Of a stretch of 64,000 nucleotides of DNA, positions 10,482-20,650 are shown piece by piece. Positions within the stretch are counted from its first letter, which is position 1; every line of letters starts with the position of its first letter. A model generated the notes under the pieces. The model made no database searches. It saw only the letters and a list, made by a program, of their open reading frames with translations, and had not been told where the DNA came from. Origin of the DNA: Sugiyamaella lignohabitans (taxonomy: Eukaryota > Ascomycota > Dipodascomycetes > Dipodascales > Trichomonascaceae); contig NC_031674.1 in the NCBI RefSeq assembly GCF_001640025.1, positions 2,418,001-2,482,000 of the forward strand. The letters run 5' to 3'. The position numbers were made by a program, and so were the translations under genes.

Positions 10482-11550
10482 TTTTACCTGGTGGCTAGAA
10501 AAGTTTTCTATGAGAATAAAGACCATTTTATAGACTTGTCTATTCATGTTTAGGAAGGACGTTCTGAATATTTGAAACACAGGGGTTGTTGGTTGGTATG
10601 TATCAGTGACTACAAAGTGGATTAATATTATAAATTTGTAAAAATGGAAAATAACTACAAGTTTCAAGTTTTCAATAAGCATTACCAGAAACGTAGCTCT
10701 TAACTTCAGATCTTCGTTGTTAGGTCAAATGTGAACATATAATTTATTGATTGTTACAGAGTGGACCTAAAGGTTGAATACCAGTCGGTGAGTGGCCCTC
10801 CCTATACGAGCCATGTGTAGTATATTGCGATAAATATCGAGGAACCGAGATTATACCTAACTGGTAGGCAAAGATTTTTGAGAATCTATAAGAGTTCAAA
10901 ATTTCTTCTACTAGTTGTCAGCACCACTTGCTCCGCGTAAAATGGCACGAGCCTGGACAGCACCGAATCTACGTATCTAGGCAATGCTGTTTCATGTTGA
11001 TCACGCACCATCTCATTAAGCTTTAGACAAAGCTGTCACGGCGTAACGTGCTGCTCCTGAAGATCGTATTTTCTTATAATCTGGGTCTGCTTATCTTGAA
11101 ATTAGAGTTCTGACTAGCCGATCTGAAATGCAAGGAGATCTTCAAGAGGTAGTTTTTAAATTCAACATGTATAAGAATAAGATTGCAACGGGCACGCCGG
11201 AGAACCTTGATTGTAGTAAAATAAGTACTGAAAGTTTTCTCAGATCTGCCAAGGCGACCTTGCTTGGCCGTTAGTAGATTTTCAGAATCCTGCTTGTTCG
11301 TATACCTGTTACATTCCGAAACCGTCTCGGATATTCTTGTCGTCAATTCGAGCCTTCATTCCAAATTCTAATGCATTCCTACTGTTAAGCTAACTTTTCG
11401 CGAGTGCTAATTAATACTCGGAGGAAACCTTCTATGGTGATAACCTTCCTAAGAAAGATATAGAATAAATTTGATTGTTGTTATAGAAATGGATGTTATA
11501 GAAGTTAAGTTTCAATTTATAGACTTCGAGTTCTGGAACTCCCATGTCGC
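10482..11550. other. Intergenic between tandem proteases
   Basis: About 1.07 kb holding the promoter of protease copy 1 and the 3' flank of copy 2. The open frame at 11074-11346 has no signal peptide, motif or similarity to the proteases and is probably chance. No repeat or RNA gene is apparent. Confidence 0.45.
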
Positions 11551-12717
11551 TTAAGCGTTGGGGGCAGGAACAGCGCCAGGAACAGTTCCAGAAATAATTT
11601 GAATATTGGAGTTAGCATTATTCCAACTGGCTTGAGCGATTGAGACTTCCTTGTTTTCCAAATCGTAAACAACGTAGGCGCTTCTCAAGAAACTGTCACC
11701 AAGCAGATTGTAACCCGAGGATTGAGTGTTGGGAAGAATGGGCAAGAAGTAAGGCTTAGTATTAGTCAGATGGATAGAAGAGGCAGGAACAGCAAGCTCA
11801 GAAGGAGGGATGGTGATAGTGGCTCCGGAAAAGTTGTAGACGATGGACTTGGAGGGAGGACTGTCGAAAAAGTAGGCTTTCTGCCTAGAGTCATAAGTAG
11901 CACCAAGGTAGCTAGCAATGGCCGAAACATCTGCCGAGGGAAGGAAAGTGTATGAAGTGCCGGAGTCCAAAATTCCGTACGTAGCACCTCCGAGGGACGT
12001 TCCAGTGCTACCACTAATACCGCTGAGAGTGACCTGGAATGCGCTATTAGAGATGAGAGGGAGGGTATAAAGCTTTCCACTGTACTTAGCACTGTCAACA
12101 GCGCCGAAAAGCAGGGCACCTTCGGAAGCTTCAAGATCATCCAAATACAATGAGTAGGCATTGTGACTAATATATCCTTGATTGACGAGATTCTGAGGAA
12201 CGTTGACATATTCAGTGCTACTGGCCTCATCAGCCTCAAGACCAATTCCAAAAACACCTGTAGAACCTTCGTCTTGCGCAACAGTAGCGAATTGCTGATT
12301 CTTCAGAGATACTCCGTCAATAGTAAGAGTGTCGGTGACCCAATTTCCACTAGCACTGCCCTTCACGTAATCTATCTCAAAGTTACCATTAAGATACTTA
12401 TAGGTAGAAGATTTCTTGGAGTTGAAAGGGGTAGTTTCATGCACAGCAGGGGTGTAGACCCAGAGGTCACTAGATCCAGTGTCAATCTGAGCTTCAATGG
12501 TTTGACCAGGAGTTCCAAGCTCGAATGTAGCAATATATTCATAGATTTCATTCGCCAAAGGAGTGTCATAGGAGCCTGAGCGCTTGTCCAATACGTCATC
12601 CGGAGGGGTGATTGTCCTCAATTGGGTCTTGGCAAGTAAGTATCCCTTTCCATTGGCAGGAGCAGCGACAGCGAGTGAAACCGAAGCGAGAAGAATTGAG
12701 GCAGAAGTAAGTTTCAT
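11551..12717 (-). CDS. Secreted pepsin-like aspartyl protease, copy 2
   Basis: A 388-residue paralogue of the downstream neighbour. The N-terminus MKLTSASILLASVSLAVAA is a signal peptide, and the propeptide ends at LDKR, a Kex2-type site. Catalytic motifs are DTGSSDLWVY (near residue 79) and DSGTSYTFLP (near residue 251). The C-terminal half shares SSGYNLLGDSFLRSAYVVYDL with copy 1. Codon use is more GC-rich and regular than in copy 1, and stray antisense frames are longer, which may reflect higher expression. Both genes face the same way with separate promoters. Expected role is degradation of extracellular protein at acidic pH. It could also be called a SAP-like or yapsin-like enzyme. Confidence 0.9.
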   Translation of the reverse strand: MKLTSASILLASVSLAVAAPANGKGYLLAKTQLRTITPPDDVLDKRSGSYDTPLANEIYEYIATFELGTPGQTIEAQIDTGSSDLWVYTPAVHETTPFNSKKSSTYKYLNGNFEIDYVKGSASGNWVTDTLTIDGVSLKNQQFATVAQDEGSTGVFGIGLEADEASSTEYVNVPQNLVNQGYISHNAYSLYLDDLEASEGALLFGAVDSAKYSGKLYTLPLISNSAFQVTLSGISGSTGTSLGGATYGILDSGTSYTFLPSADVSAIASYLGATYDSRQKAYFFDSPPSKSIVYNFSGATITIPPSELAVPASSIHLTNTKPYFLPILPNTQSSGYNLLGDSFLRSAYVVYDLENKEVSIAQASWNNANSNIQIISGTVPGAVPAPNA

Positions 12718-14465
12718 AGTGATTGATCGATTGTTAGATGGTCAGTTGAACTGGTCTTGATGAGAGAAATTATCGGTTCCATCCATCTCAATTTATAGTG
12801 ATCTTGGATTACTGAATCTACCAGAGAAGACATGATCATCTCGTCACCTTCACGGACAAGGAGGTCGACATGTAAGGACTATTCAGGAATCTCAATCTAA
12901 CTTCACCTGTAGATCAAACTTGTTTTGTGCCATGAAATTCTCAAGTTCCCTTCTTCAACTAATAGATACAGGCGGTAAAGCCGGGAGGGGTCGTACTTGC
13001 AGTTTGATGCCTTGAAGAAGAATGCCGTTCATGGCGACAACTATAATATTCGCTCCACAACATGTCGCAATTCTATAGCATTGGCGCCGTACTCTTCGAC
13101 ATCCCCATACCTGGGTACGCCCTGTCAGTGCCGTACCTCGCAAGAGGTAGCAAAGTTCGTGATCACGGCGCGCAAATCTATGGGGATCTCTAATTATCGT
13201 TGATGCCGTATATTCCTCGGATGTATCAAGTGTCATCTCCAGTAAACTATCGGAATATCAGATCCAAAACATCTTGCATTAGCCACTTCCTGTATGCTAT
13301 ATTTTCAGTGTCAAACTTTAATCCTTGCATCATGTATTGTCAAGATTTTGTCAAACTGGCCCCTGTTGATGTTTATTTCTTGGCATAGACGCTATTTGCT
13401 GCTGCAGGTACCCGGGGCAGCTCCCTTGTCCTCATCCATATCTCCCTTCAAATCCCTATAACAATTTGTTTCAATTCACGAGCAGACGGTTATTCCCATT
13501 TCTCGGGGCAATTGACATGATCAACTCAACCGTTGGCGATGTTTGATCTCCAGGTTTATAGATCTGGGCTTTCTTTTGACCGAGAGAGTGAATCTTGGAG
13601 TGTAGGCGTTTGTCTCACATTAATGTGCATACGATAAGTGCATGCAAATGAGCAATGGCGTCACGCATGGCGTATGCCTATCAGTGATAAGACCCTGTGT
13701 CACAAAGCGGCACAAGGCAAACAACCAGTGTCGAAACATTTGAACTATCAATAGAAATGTCCTGGTCTAAACTTGCGGATTATAATACTCCCTAGTAATC
13801 ATTATCGAGACTGCAAAGTCGTTTAGCTTATAATTTTGTGATCAACTTTCCCGATTGTTGTTAACTCTGGGCCGTTCACATGACAAGATATCGTGGCGTT
13901 CTGAATGCTGTCGGAAAATATAATAGCCGGTAACTTCAATGAGGATGGTTTAATTAAGATAAACGGCTGGTCGACGAATTGGTTATTGTTCCTGACTCAG
14001 ACATACCCGAGCGATTTTGCATCGTTTTGGAATTTAAGTTTCGGATCTAGTAACATAACATACAACAGATGCGCTACGGGAGAACAGAAGCCCGATTGAG
14101 TTTAACTCCTGGATTAAGTATGATATAAACTATATTCCTACGACACGATAACGTCACGAGCGTATGATTGGCCAGAATGACGTATTATCCACATGCTACC
14201 TAACAGGATATTAGTAAATGTTCGATAAGATGGTTCAACCGTGAAGTCGTGTTACGTCTTCTGCATCTACTAGACAGAGAACATAGAACCTTCAGGATGA
14301 GCAACAAGTCTTTTGGTGTTGATTGCTGTTAATCTCAATGACTACGAGGTTCGTGATTAGTAATGATGGCTATGCAATAATGTCTAACGTCGCAAGCTAT
14401 TTTGATAATCTCGGTTCAATGCTGACAGCTATCGTAAAAATAGACCATGAATTTTCCTCCGTTCG
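12718..14465. other. Gene-poor intergenic region
   Basis: About 1.7 kb. The first ~200 bp is the promoter of the upstream protease, with a TATA-like element near 12790. Beyond that only short frames (12955-13236 minus; 12997-13388 and 13905-14099 plus) occur, without motifs. It may be decayed sequence continuous with the retroelement remnants to its right. Confidence 0.4.
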
Positions 14466-14731
14466 AAAAGTGGTGAATGAATGAATAAATCTTGCTTAAA
14501 GTCCTATACTGTACATAATTAATACCATTCAAATAATTTCAAATCCCATCGTTTACACATTACCAGGAGGACTGCTCGCATTTTTACCTAATTACAGGCT
14601 GTTTACCTTGGCTATTTTGAGCTCGATATATATATACCAAAGTGACCTGCGATATTTCAATGAGTACAGGGGAAAACGGTTCGGCTACCAGGTTTACACC
14701 GTTATTAACGCTTACTGGGGAAAACCCGGTA
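14466..14731 (-). repeat. 3'-UTR-like end of a non-LTR retroelement remnant (copy A)
   Basis: This is the segment directly downstream of the relic retroelement stop codon. Positions 14491-14619 align clearly with 16663-16793, sharing blocks such as AAGTCCTAT, ATTCAAA, TTTCAA and CAGGCTG in the same order. The outer end AAAAGTGGTGAATGAATG (14466-14483) recurs exactly at 15491-15508. Together these look like the 3' ends of several old, mostly 5'-truncated insertions of one element family. On the minus strand the tail is a short TTCA-type simple repeat, common at LINE 3' ends. Confidence 0.55.
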
Positions 14732-15190
14732 CTAGTCATCTCTACCATAAGAGAACAACGTCTCAAGTAATTGCGGAGCTTTGGCCAAAAAGGCCAATAC
14801 CGCTTTTAAGCCCTTCTTGGAATCAAGGAGAACTTTAAGATCTAACGTCGCAGAAGCGTCCCGCAAGATCTGATGATGATTTCAGTGACACTCACATAAT
14901 AGATGTTTAATATCTTCTTCCTCTCCACATTCACATTGATGGGGTTGGTTGTTGATTTCAAACCTCTTGAAGAACATTCTAAACGCTCCTTTGGCTGTTC
15001 GTCACTGCACCAGTTTACTGAGTTAATTCTTTGACCATTCATTCAAGAAATATTTCAAGGGGTTTTTGTGGTCTGCATTATATAACCTTGGAAGGGTATA
15101 TGACCGGTTAAACTCTCCTTTTGCAGACGTCTGGTATTTTGATTCCCATATTGTGTGATGTCCCTGATAAATCTTTTGCTTCAGTTCACT
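14732..15190 (-). pseudogene. Decayed non-LTR (LINE-type) retrotransposon C-terminus
   Basis: Translating the minus strand in several frames recovers the C-terminal portion of a non-LTR retrotransposon polyprotein. A block with IYQGHHTIWESKYQT lies at ~15185-15040. After frame changes a zinc-knuckle-like HQCECGEEEDIKHLLCEC follows at ~14950-14885. Next comes a terminal helix block containing LLDSKKGLKAVLAFLAK, ending at a stop at 14732-14734. The C-x-C-G...E...H-L-L-x-x-C pattern followed by a short 'gl-all-Fl' tail is typical of the C-terminal region after the RNase H domain in fungal LINEs. In-frame stops and at least two frameshifts show it is dead. Upstream minus-strand sequence (15186-15377) is open but was not recognised. 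Family-level naming is inference. Confidence 0.65.
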
Positions 15191-15490
15191 CTTGACCTCT
15201 AGGCTTTACTTTCGCTTTCCTTGTCCCCTTTCTTCCACGGTGGTTTCCTTCGTCGAATCCGGTCTTGAAAGATATCCTCTTTAGGTAGAATCTCATAGAG
15301 TCGTGGACCAACTCATTGTGTTCCATATGCTTACTCCACCATCTAGACTTAGCATTAACTGGGTTCTGAGAGTCCACATTACGATGTAGTCATACGATAT
15401 AATTATCCTGTAAGGTATAAGCCGTTGCTCTAAAGGCATGATGCTAGTATATCTATGGAGGCATGGATGGCTGTTTGATGGTAAGCACCC

Positions 15491-15640
15491 AAAAGTGGTG
15501 AATGAATGTTCTGCAAAGAAGGTAACGCACAGGTGCCAGAAAGATAATTATAAACGTAAATCATTTCAACGTCAATATATATAAAACAACTCATTTATAC
15601 AAGGCAAACTGATTCGAAATCCCATCACTCGAATATATTT
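15491..15640 (-). repeat. Second retroelement 3'-end fragment (copy C)
   Basis: Begins with AAAAGTGGTGAATGAATG, identical to the outer end of copy A at 14466-14483. About 100 bp later it contains a GAAATCCCATC-type block resembling CAAATCCCATC in copy A. The middle is divergent. It probably represents another truncated insertion of the same element, 1 kb away. Confidence 0.4.
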
Positions 15641-15916
15641 TTTATGCCAAGGTATAACATTTTTCGTTGATATAGTTAGTTAAATTTCTCCACAGCCAGA
15701 CTTCCGCCTGCATTGGCATGCTTAAACTTGATATTTGAACACCCCTGTCCCACACCCCCTTGTAGCATGACTTTGGACAGGTTGAAATAGGATGAAATAG
15801 GGCGTAACTGACCGAAAATATAGCCTGTTATGGCCCATGTTGCACGCTACATCACGTGCACAAACTCTGAAGCTTTAACTCTAATGTTTTCAAAAGACTC
15901 ATCTTACATCAACAAT

Positions 15917-16041
15917 GGGGGTTTGGCCGAGTGGTTAAGGCGTCAGGTTTAGGTTAACAAATCTAGAGAAAGCTAGTAGGGCATTAGCCCTTCGAGTACC
16001 CTGATATCGTAGATGCGTGGGTTCGAACCCCACAGCCCTCA
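15917..16041 (+). tRNA. tRNA-Leu(UAG) with intron
   Basis: Cloverleaf is readable by eye. The 7-bp acceptor stem pairs GGGGGTT with AGCCCTC, with discriminator A at 16041. The D arm is TGGCCGAGTGGTTAAGGC (A box). The anticodon stem TCAGG/CCTGA encloses TT-TAG-G. A long variable arm (TATCGTAGATGC) marks a class II tRNA, and the T arm carries GTTCGAAC (B box). Anticodon TAG reads CUN leucine codons. An intron of about 45 nt interrupts the anticodon loop just 3' of position 37. Sequence matches yeast tRNA-Leu(UAG) closely. A T run for Pol III termination follows at ~16043-16055. Confidence 0.93.
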
Positions 16042-17018
16042 TTATTATTTTTTTTACGAATTCTAACCTAATCGTGGCTAATACAAGGTGTTGAGTAGTG
16101 GTATTTAGCAATTTGTTTTGTTGGTTTTTTTATATTGGATGAGTTAACGGAACTTAGAATGCTGTCAGTGGGTCCGGTGACCATCATAGTATGTGTATGC
16201 TTATTTGAGATCATGTATGTTCTAAAACACTTCATTAGAATATACAAGATTACAAGCTGCGTGGTTGCCAAATAAAAAAATCAATCTTATTTTATTCTAG
16301 ACATAGCCATAACGTCAAATGAATAAAAAAGCAATATATATTTTTTTTTTCAAGCCACTGTATAATTCTGGAAATGAATATAATTCAAAACAGTTTCAAA
16401 TAACCTCAGTACATATATCCAGGATGATAATTACTTTTCTTCTATTGTTTCATTATAGTCTGTGACTTCAGATTTAGATTTAATATATTTGACGCTAGTG
16501 GATCCCCCATTAAAAACAAGTCGAAGTAGAAGGGTCACTCCTCTCGATAGCTAAAGAAAATAACATGACCCAATGATAACTATAACTAGCTTTTCAATGT
16601 AAGAGTAAAGCTTATTAGCGTTTATAATCCCAAATGGGAAACCTCAAATTGGACATAATAAGCATGGTTCAAGTCCTATGCTATACACAAGTTAACACAA
16701 TTCAAACAGTTTCAAGTCCCTTTATTTATATATCACCACACTAGTGGGACACTCGTATCTACCTGATTGCAGGCTGATTACTTGGACTATTTTTTTGGTT
16801 TTTATAGGAGCCATGAATAAGCACTAATAGGAATACAAGGGACTTGATAATTGAGCGGTTATTGGTGAGGCGGCCACAACTGGAGAATATAAGTTGAGAT
16901 ACACATGGGTTAGGGATCATATTACAGTGTACGGGTTAGGGGTTAGGTATTTTGACAACCACACGGAACTTAGAATTGAATGTAATGAGAATATTTGTCG
17001 TTCGCAAGACATAGAAAT
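16042..17018. other. Intergenic between tRNA genes with retroelement fragment
   Basis: A/T-rich DNA containing the copy B repeat (16663-16793) and no supported gene. Several GGTTAGG/GGGTTAGG stretches occur at ~16905-16950, just upstream of tRNA-Val. No open frame over 70 codons has recognisable content. Confidence 0.45.
16663..16793 (-). repeat. Retroelement 3'-end fragment (copy B)
   Basis: Aligns along its length with 14491-14619. Shared blocks in order include AAGTCCTAT, a TACA.AA stretch, ATTCAAA, TTTCAA.TCCC, TACCT.ATT.CAGGCTG and CTATTTT. Identity is roughly two thirds by eye. No coding remnant is attached, as expected for a 5'-truncated LINE insertion. It lies ~230 bp upstream of tRNA-Val. 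Confidence 0.55.
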
Positions 17019-17092
17019 GGTTCGATGGTCTAGTTGGTTATGGCATCTGCTTAACACGCAGAACGTCCCCAGTTCGATCCTGGGTCGAATCA
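17019..17092 (+). tRNA. tRNA-Val(AAC)
   Basis: A 74-nt intronless cloverleaf. The acceptor stem pairs GGTTCGA with TCGAATC, with discriminator A. The D arm is TGGTCTAGTTGGTTATGGC. The anticodon arm is TCTGC-TTAACAC-GCAGA with anticodon AAC. The T arm is CCCAG-TTCGATC-CTGGG. It is nearly identical to the common yeast tRNA-Val(AAC). A run of T follows immediately (17094-17102) as the Pol III terminator. Confidence 0.96.
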
Positions 17093-17307
17093 TATTTTTT
17101 TTTGGATTGCATAGCCCCGACGCACGATGTATTCTCCGTGTAGCGACATCGAGCCTGATGGATCGTGTGTTGATCACGTTACCTGGCGGTTTATTTATAG
17201 AGTCACATTTGAAAGACATACATCTCTGTCAACATTAGAGCCTCTAAAATTCGTACCTGTGTACCAACGTCAACATCGCATTATTGAAAGAAAGCTAATA
17301 GTTCATC

Positions 17308-18918
17308 ATGGCGATTCCATCTATTGATATCTCATCAGCGGACAATTATCCCAAACCGGACGGGATTAAGTTCGGTTACGGCACTGCTGGCTTCCGTTAC
17401 AATGCCAATATTTTGTCTTCCACTGTATTCAGAGTTGGTGTACTAGCTGCGCTAAGATCACGATACCTTGGTGGAAAGGTCATCGGTGTTATGATCACTG
17501 CCTCTCACAATCCCCCTCCAGACAATGGCGCCAAGATCGTTGATCCCGCTGGTGATATGCTCGAGGAAGCTTGGGAGACTTATGCTACTGACTTAGCTAA
17601 TGCTGCAACTTCACAGGATTTGGCTGACAGGGTTAATGAGCTTATTAAAAATTTGAACATCGATATTTCAACCCCAGCCAATGTTATATATGCTCGTGAT
17701 TCTCGAGAATCCGGTCCTGCACTCGTCAAAGCGCTTGAGGCTGGATTGAAAGCTGCTCATGATGCTAAATCCACAGACTACGGTTTATTGACCACACCAC
17801 AGTTACATTACCTTGTGAAGTCACTCAATACACTTAAAAGTGCAAACTCATATGGTGTGCCCACTGAAGAGGGATACTACAAGAAGCTTGCTAATGCATA
17901 CAAAAAGGTCCTTTCAGGATCCGAGCCTTACTCGATCACTATCGACGCCGCTAATGGTATTGGAGCACCAAAAGTTTCGGAATTGGTCAAGCATCTCGAA
18001 GGAACTATCGATATGACCCTGATCAATGGTAAATATGAAGATCCCTCATTACTCAATTCTAGCTGCGGTGCTGACTATGTCAAGACCAACCAAAGACTCC
18101 CCGGAGGGTTGGACGCCGATGTCCCTAAGCTTAAACTTTTCTGCAGTTTTGACGGAGATGCTGATAGAATTGTTTTCTTCTACATTGATGAAGATGGAAA
18201 ATTCCGCTTACTTGACGGTGATAAAATTGCCACACTGGCTGCCTCTTTCCTCAAAGACCTCGTTCAGGAGACCAATTCGGGATTAAATATTGGTGTCGTT
18301 CAAACTGCCTATGCAAATGGAAGCTCCACCGAGTATCTGGAAAGTGTTCTTAAAGTGCCTGTTGTTTGTACTCCTACTGGTGTCAAGCACTTGCATCATG
18401 CTGCCCAGCAGTTTGACATTGGCGTATATTTCGAGGCTAACGGACACGGAACTGTACTCTTCCATCCCGATGCCGTTGCCAAGTTGCAAACCTTCCAGGT
18501 TAGCTCCCCTGCTCAAAAGGCAGCCATTGACACTTTGCTGGCATTAAGTGATCTTGTCAATCAAACTGTTGGTGATGCCTTGTCTGACCTTTTGCTGGTT
18601 CTCGCCATTCTTACCATCAAGAGATGGAATCCTGCTGACTGGAACCAGTCATACACAGATCTTCCCAACAGACTGTTGAAGGCAGAAGTTCGCGATCGTA
18701 CAATGTTCAAAGTCACTAATGCAGAACGTACTCTCGTCGAACCTCCTCTTCTGCAATCGCAGATTGACAACCTTGTACAAAAATACAGCCAGGGTAGAAG
18801 TTTTGTTCGGGCCAGTGGAACTGAAAATGTTGTTCGTATTTATGCAGAGGCTGTCACTCAAACCCTGGCCGATGAGCTGGGTGTAAAAGTATCTCATTTG
18901 CTTGAAGCTTATAAATAG
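17308..18918 (+). CDS. PCM1: Phosphoacetylglucosamine mutase
   Basis: Interconverts GlcNAc-6-phosphate and GlcNAc-1-phosphate in UDP-GlcNAc synthesis, feeding chitin, N-glycan and GPI precursors in the cytosol. The 536-residue protein has the family layout: N-terminal GYGTAGFR, the phosphoserine loop ITASHNPPPDNGAK (Ser near residue 66), the Mg2+-binding DGDADR (282-287), a sugar-binding loop near FEANGHGT, and the C-terminal phosphate-binding FVRASGTENVVRIYAE (near residue 500). Length is close to yeast Pcm1/Agm1 (557). The start is the first in-frame ATG ahead of the conserved N-terminus. The 3' end converges on PER1, with a C8/C5/T9 tract in the short gap at ~18987-19012. Confidence 0.95.
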   Translation: MAIPSIDISSADNYPKPDGIKFGYGTAGFRYNANILSSTVFRVGVLAALRSRYLGGKVIGVMITASHNPPPDNGAKIVDPAGDMLEEAWETYATDLANAATSQDLADRVNELIKNLNIDISTPANVIYARDSRESGPALVKALEAGLKAAHDAKSTDYGLLTTPQLHYLVKSLNTLKSANSYGVPTEEGYYKKLANAYKKVLSGSEPYSITIDAANGIGAPKVSELVKHLEGTIDMTLINGKYEDPSLLNSSCGADYVKTNQRLPGGLDADVPKLKLFCSFDGDADRIVFFYIDEDGKFRLLDGDKIATLAASFLKDLVQETNSGLNIGVVQTAYANGSSTEYLESVLKVPVVCTPTGVKHLHHAAQQFDIGVYFEANGHGTVLFHPDAVAKLQTFQVSSPAQKAAIDTLLALSDLVNQTVGDALSDLLLVLAILTIKRWNPADWNQSYTDLPNRLLKAEVRDRTMFKVTNAERTLVEPPLLQSQIDNLVQKYSQGRSFVRASGTENVVRIYAEAVTQTLADELGVKVSHLLEAYK

Positions 18919-19088
18919 TTCAGTGTTTTATCAAAATTCTATTCACACCTAATATATAAAACTTAGACGATTCCGTTCTAGCGGCGATGCCCCCCCCTCC
19001 CCCTTTTTTTTTCTTCCCTTGAAAATACGCTCATCGGTTCTCTTACGTGCTATTGAGATGAACGTGATTCTCAAACTGTTCCTATAGT

Positions 19089-20078
19089 TTAGTCACGACT
19101 CTTCGATGCGCGGAGGTATGCCAAATCTTTGGCAATGTAGGCATACCACCAATAAGTCGGTAAAACAGTCGCAGCATGCCACAAGGAATGAGCATCAAGG
19201 AAGTAGAAAAATGGCGAGAAATCAAATAGTTCTAAAGACATTCCCAATGATATGCCTAAAACAATGTAAAAGGGCCATAGTGTCCATCCTGCCGAGGACT
19301 TGGGTGTGAGTACTTCAGAGGAGACTTTTGAGTGTGATGAGAAAGCATGATATATCCATAGCAAATTCTGGATGACCCCTACAACTACCCCTGCCGCCAT
19401 GTTATATGTGTATGAAAACGTTATGAAAGAAAGATAGCTAACGTGTAAAACGTAGGCAAGACAGCATACAGCTGTCACGAGCTGAAGTTGCAATTTTTTA
19501 GCAGGAACGTCTAATCGGAAAACACGGACTGATGCAAGATATAATCCATAGAGAATAGTCAACATTGCCGAAAAATAATCCAACCTTTCAGTAACTATAA
19601 AATCTCTCGTGTGAAAAACACTGGACCATACCCATGCATTCATACCTATTATCGAGAAAATAACATAAAATTTATAGAGCGGAAGTTCCGAAAAGGACTT
19701 GGGCGAATCTCTCAGCATCAAGTAGCCCTTAAAATGGGGTACAAAGTTCAGTATAGAAAACAGCACCGACATTGGTTCCTGGATACCTAAAATACGGATA
19801 AAAGGCCATTTTCCATGAAATTGAACTACATCTTGGCCATAATCTACTCTTTCTGCTGTAATAACTCGCTGACATTGGTAATCACATTCCTGATCACAAT
19901 TCCAGTACAACAGTTTTAAATGGAAGGGCAACTCACTGTTGTCCAAACATACAGTGTCGCGGCATATTTCCACACATTTGTTGAATTCTGGGAGCTTGTC
20001 ACCTACAGAAGCAAAAACTGTGACAGACAAGAAAATGGTCCCTAATAACAGACACGAACCTGTTTTAGTGTTAAACAT
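19089..20078 (-). CDS. PER1: Per1-like GPI-remodelling phospholipase (ER membrane)
   Basis: A 329-residue member of the PER1/PGAP3 family, needed to remove the unsaturated sn-2 acyl chain from GPI anchors in the ER before lipid remodelling. An N-terminal signal peptide leads into a Cys-rich luminal region (CVEICRDTVCLDN...CDQECDYQC). Then come the conserved HGKWPF segment and about six to seven membrane spans. Catalytic-type residues of the CREST superfamily are visible in HTRDFIVTERLDYF and in the C-terminal DFSPFFYFLDAHSLWHAATV. No KKXX retrieval motif is evident at the end (ASKSRD). It diverges from NPC2 and converges on PCM1. Confidence 0.92.
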   Translation of the reverse strand: MFNTKTGSCLLLGTIFLSVTVFASVGDKLPEFNKCVEICRDTVCLDNSELPFHLKLLYWNCDQECDYQCQRVITAERVDYGQDVVQFHGKWPFIRILGIQEPMSVLFSILNFVPHFKGYLMLRDSPKSFSELPLYKFYVIFSIIGMNAWVWSSVFHTRDFIVTERLDYFSAMLTILYGLYLASVRVFRLDVPAKKLQLQLVTAVCCLAYVLHVSYLSFITFSYTYNMAAGVVVGVIQNLLWIYHAFSSHSKVSSEVLTPKSSAGWTLWPFYIVLGISLGMSLELFDFSPFFYFLDAHSLWHAATVLPTYWWYAYIAKDLAYLRASKSRD

Positions 20079-20134
20079 TTGTGCTCAGGGGGAATAGCTA
20101 CTTGGTTACATGCCGGAATGTCAATAAAGCCATA

Positions 20135-20142
20135 TCACGTGA
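20135..20142. promoter_or_regulatory. TCACGTGA E-box between PER1 and NPC2
   Basis: A perfect 8-bp palindrome containing CACGTG, 57 bp upstream of the PER1 start and 509 bp upstream of NPC2. This is the classical site for Cbf1 and other class B bHLH proteins. A bHLH protein with the matching His-Glu-Arg basic region is encoded at 32322-33638. Any regulatory link is inference. The rest of the 572-bp divergent spacer shows only a 9-bp direct repeat (TGTACCAAG) at ~20373-20390. Confidence 0.35.
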
Positions 20143-20650
20143 CTACATTTGGCCCTTCTAAACAGCCAGTTTTAACTTATTTTCTACTTAGTTATCGTAA
20201 TCTAGTTGGTCAATTACGAATAGTCCGAGCAAATTATACTTGAAGAGGCCCATTCCTGGAATGCTGCCGTGCGGTATTCCTCGGGTCCAGGTGACAGGTA
20301 TAGATGAATTCAAAATGCGAAAGAAATGGACATTTTCATGATGATTCAGTTGAAACTAGATATTTACGAGACTGTACCAAGTGTACCAAGTGTTATACTA
20401 TCGTAAAATAGGCTCGTGATCATGAAACAGAACAGCGAACAGTGCCCTCTCTTAAATTAAAAAAGGTTAATTTATCTATATGAGGTTCTGAGACAAAAAT
20501 GTCAATAAGCTTTCTACTCTTGGCATATCATGAAACAAGCAGGTTCGATGAGGCTGTCAAACTTATAAAGGCCAGATCAGCCAAAGCGAGAGTATATCTC
20601 TAACTAACATTCAATCACAAAATAAACTGTACAGGTTATAAACGAATTCA

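Noticed and set aside
10482..10682. N-terminal extension of the first protease
   Set aside because: The signal peptide starts at 10481; the upstream residues are A/T-rich translation that would bury it.
12955..13236. 93-codon minus-strand ORF
   Set aside because: Arg/Cys-rich with no recognisable pattern; overlaps plus-strand frames of similar length.
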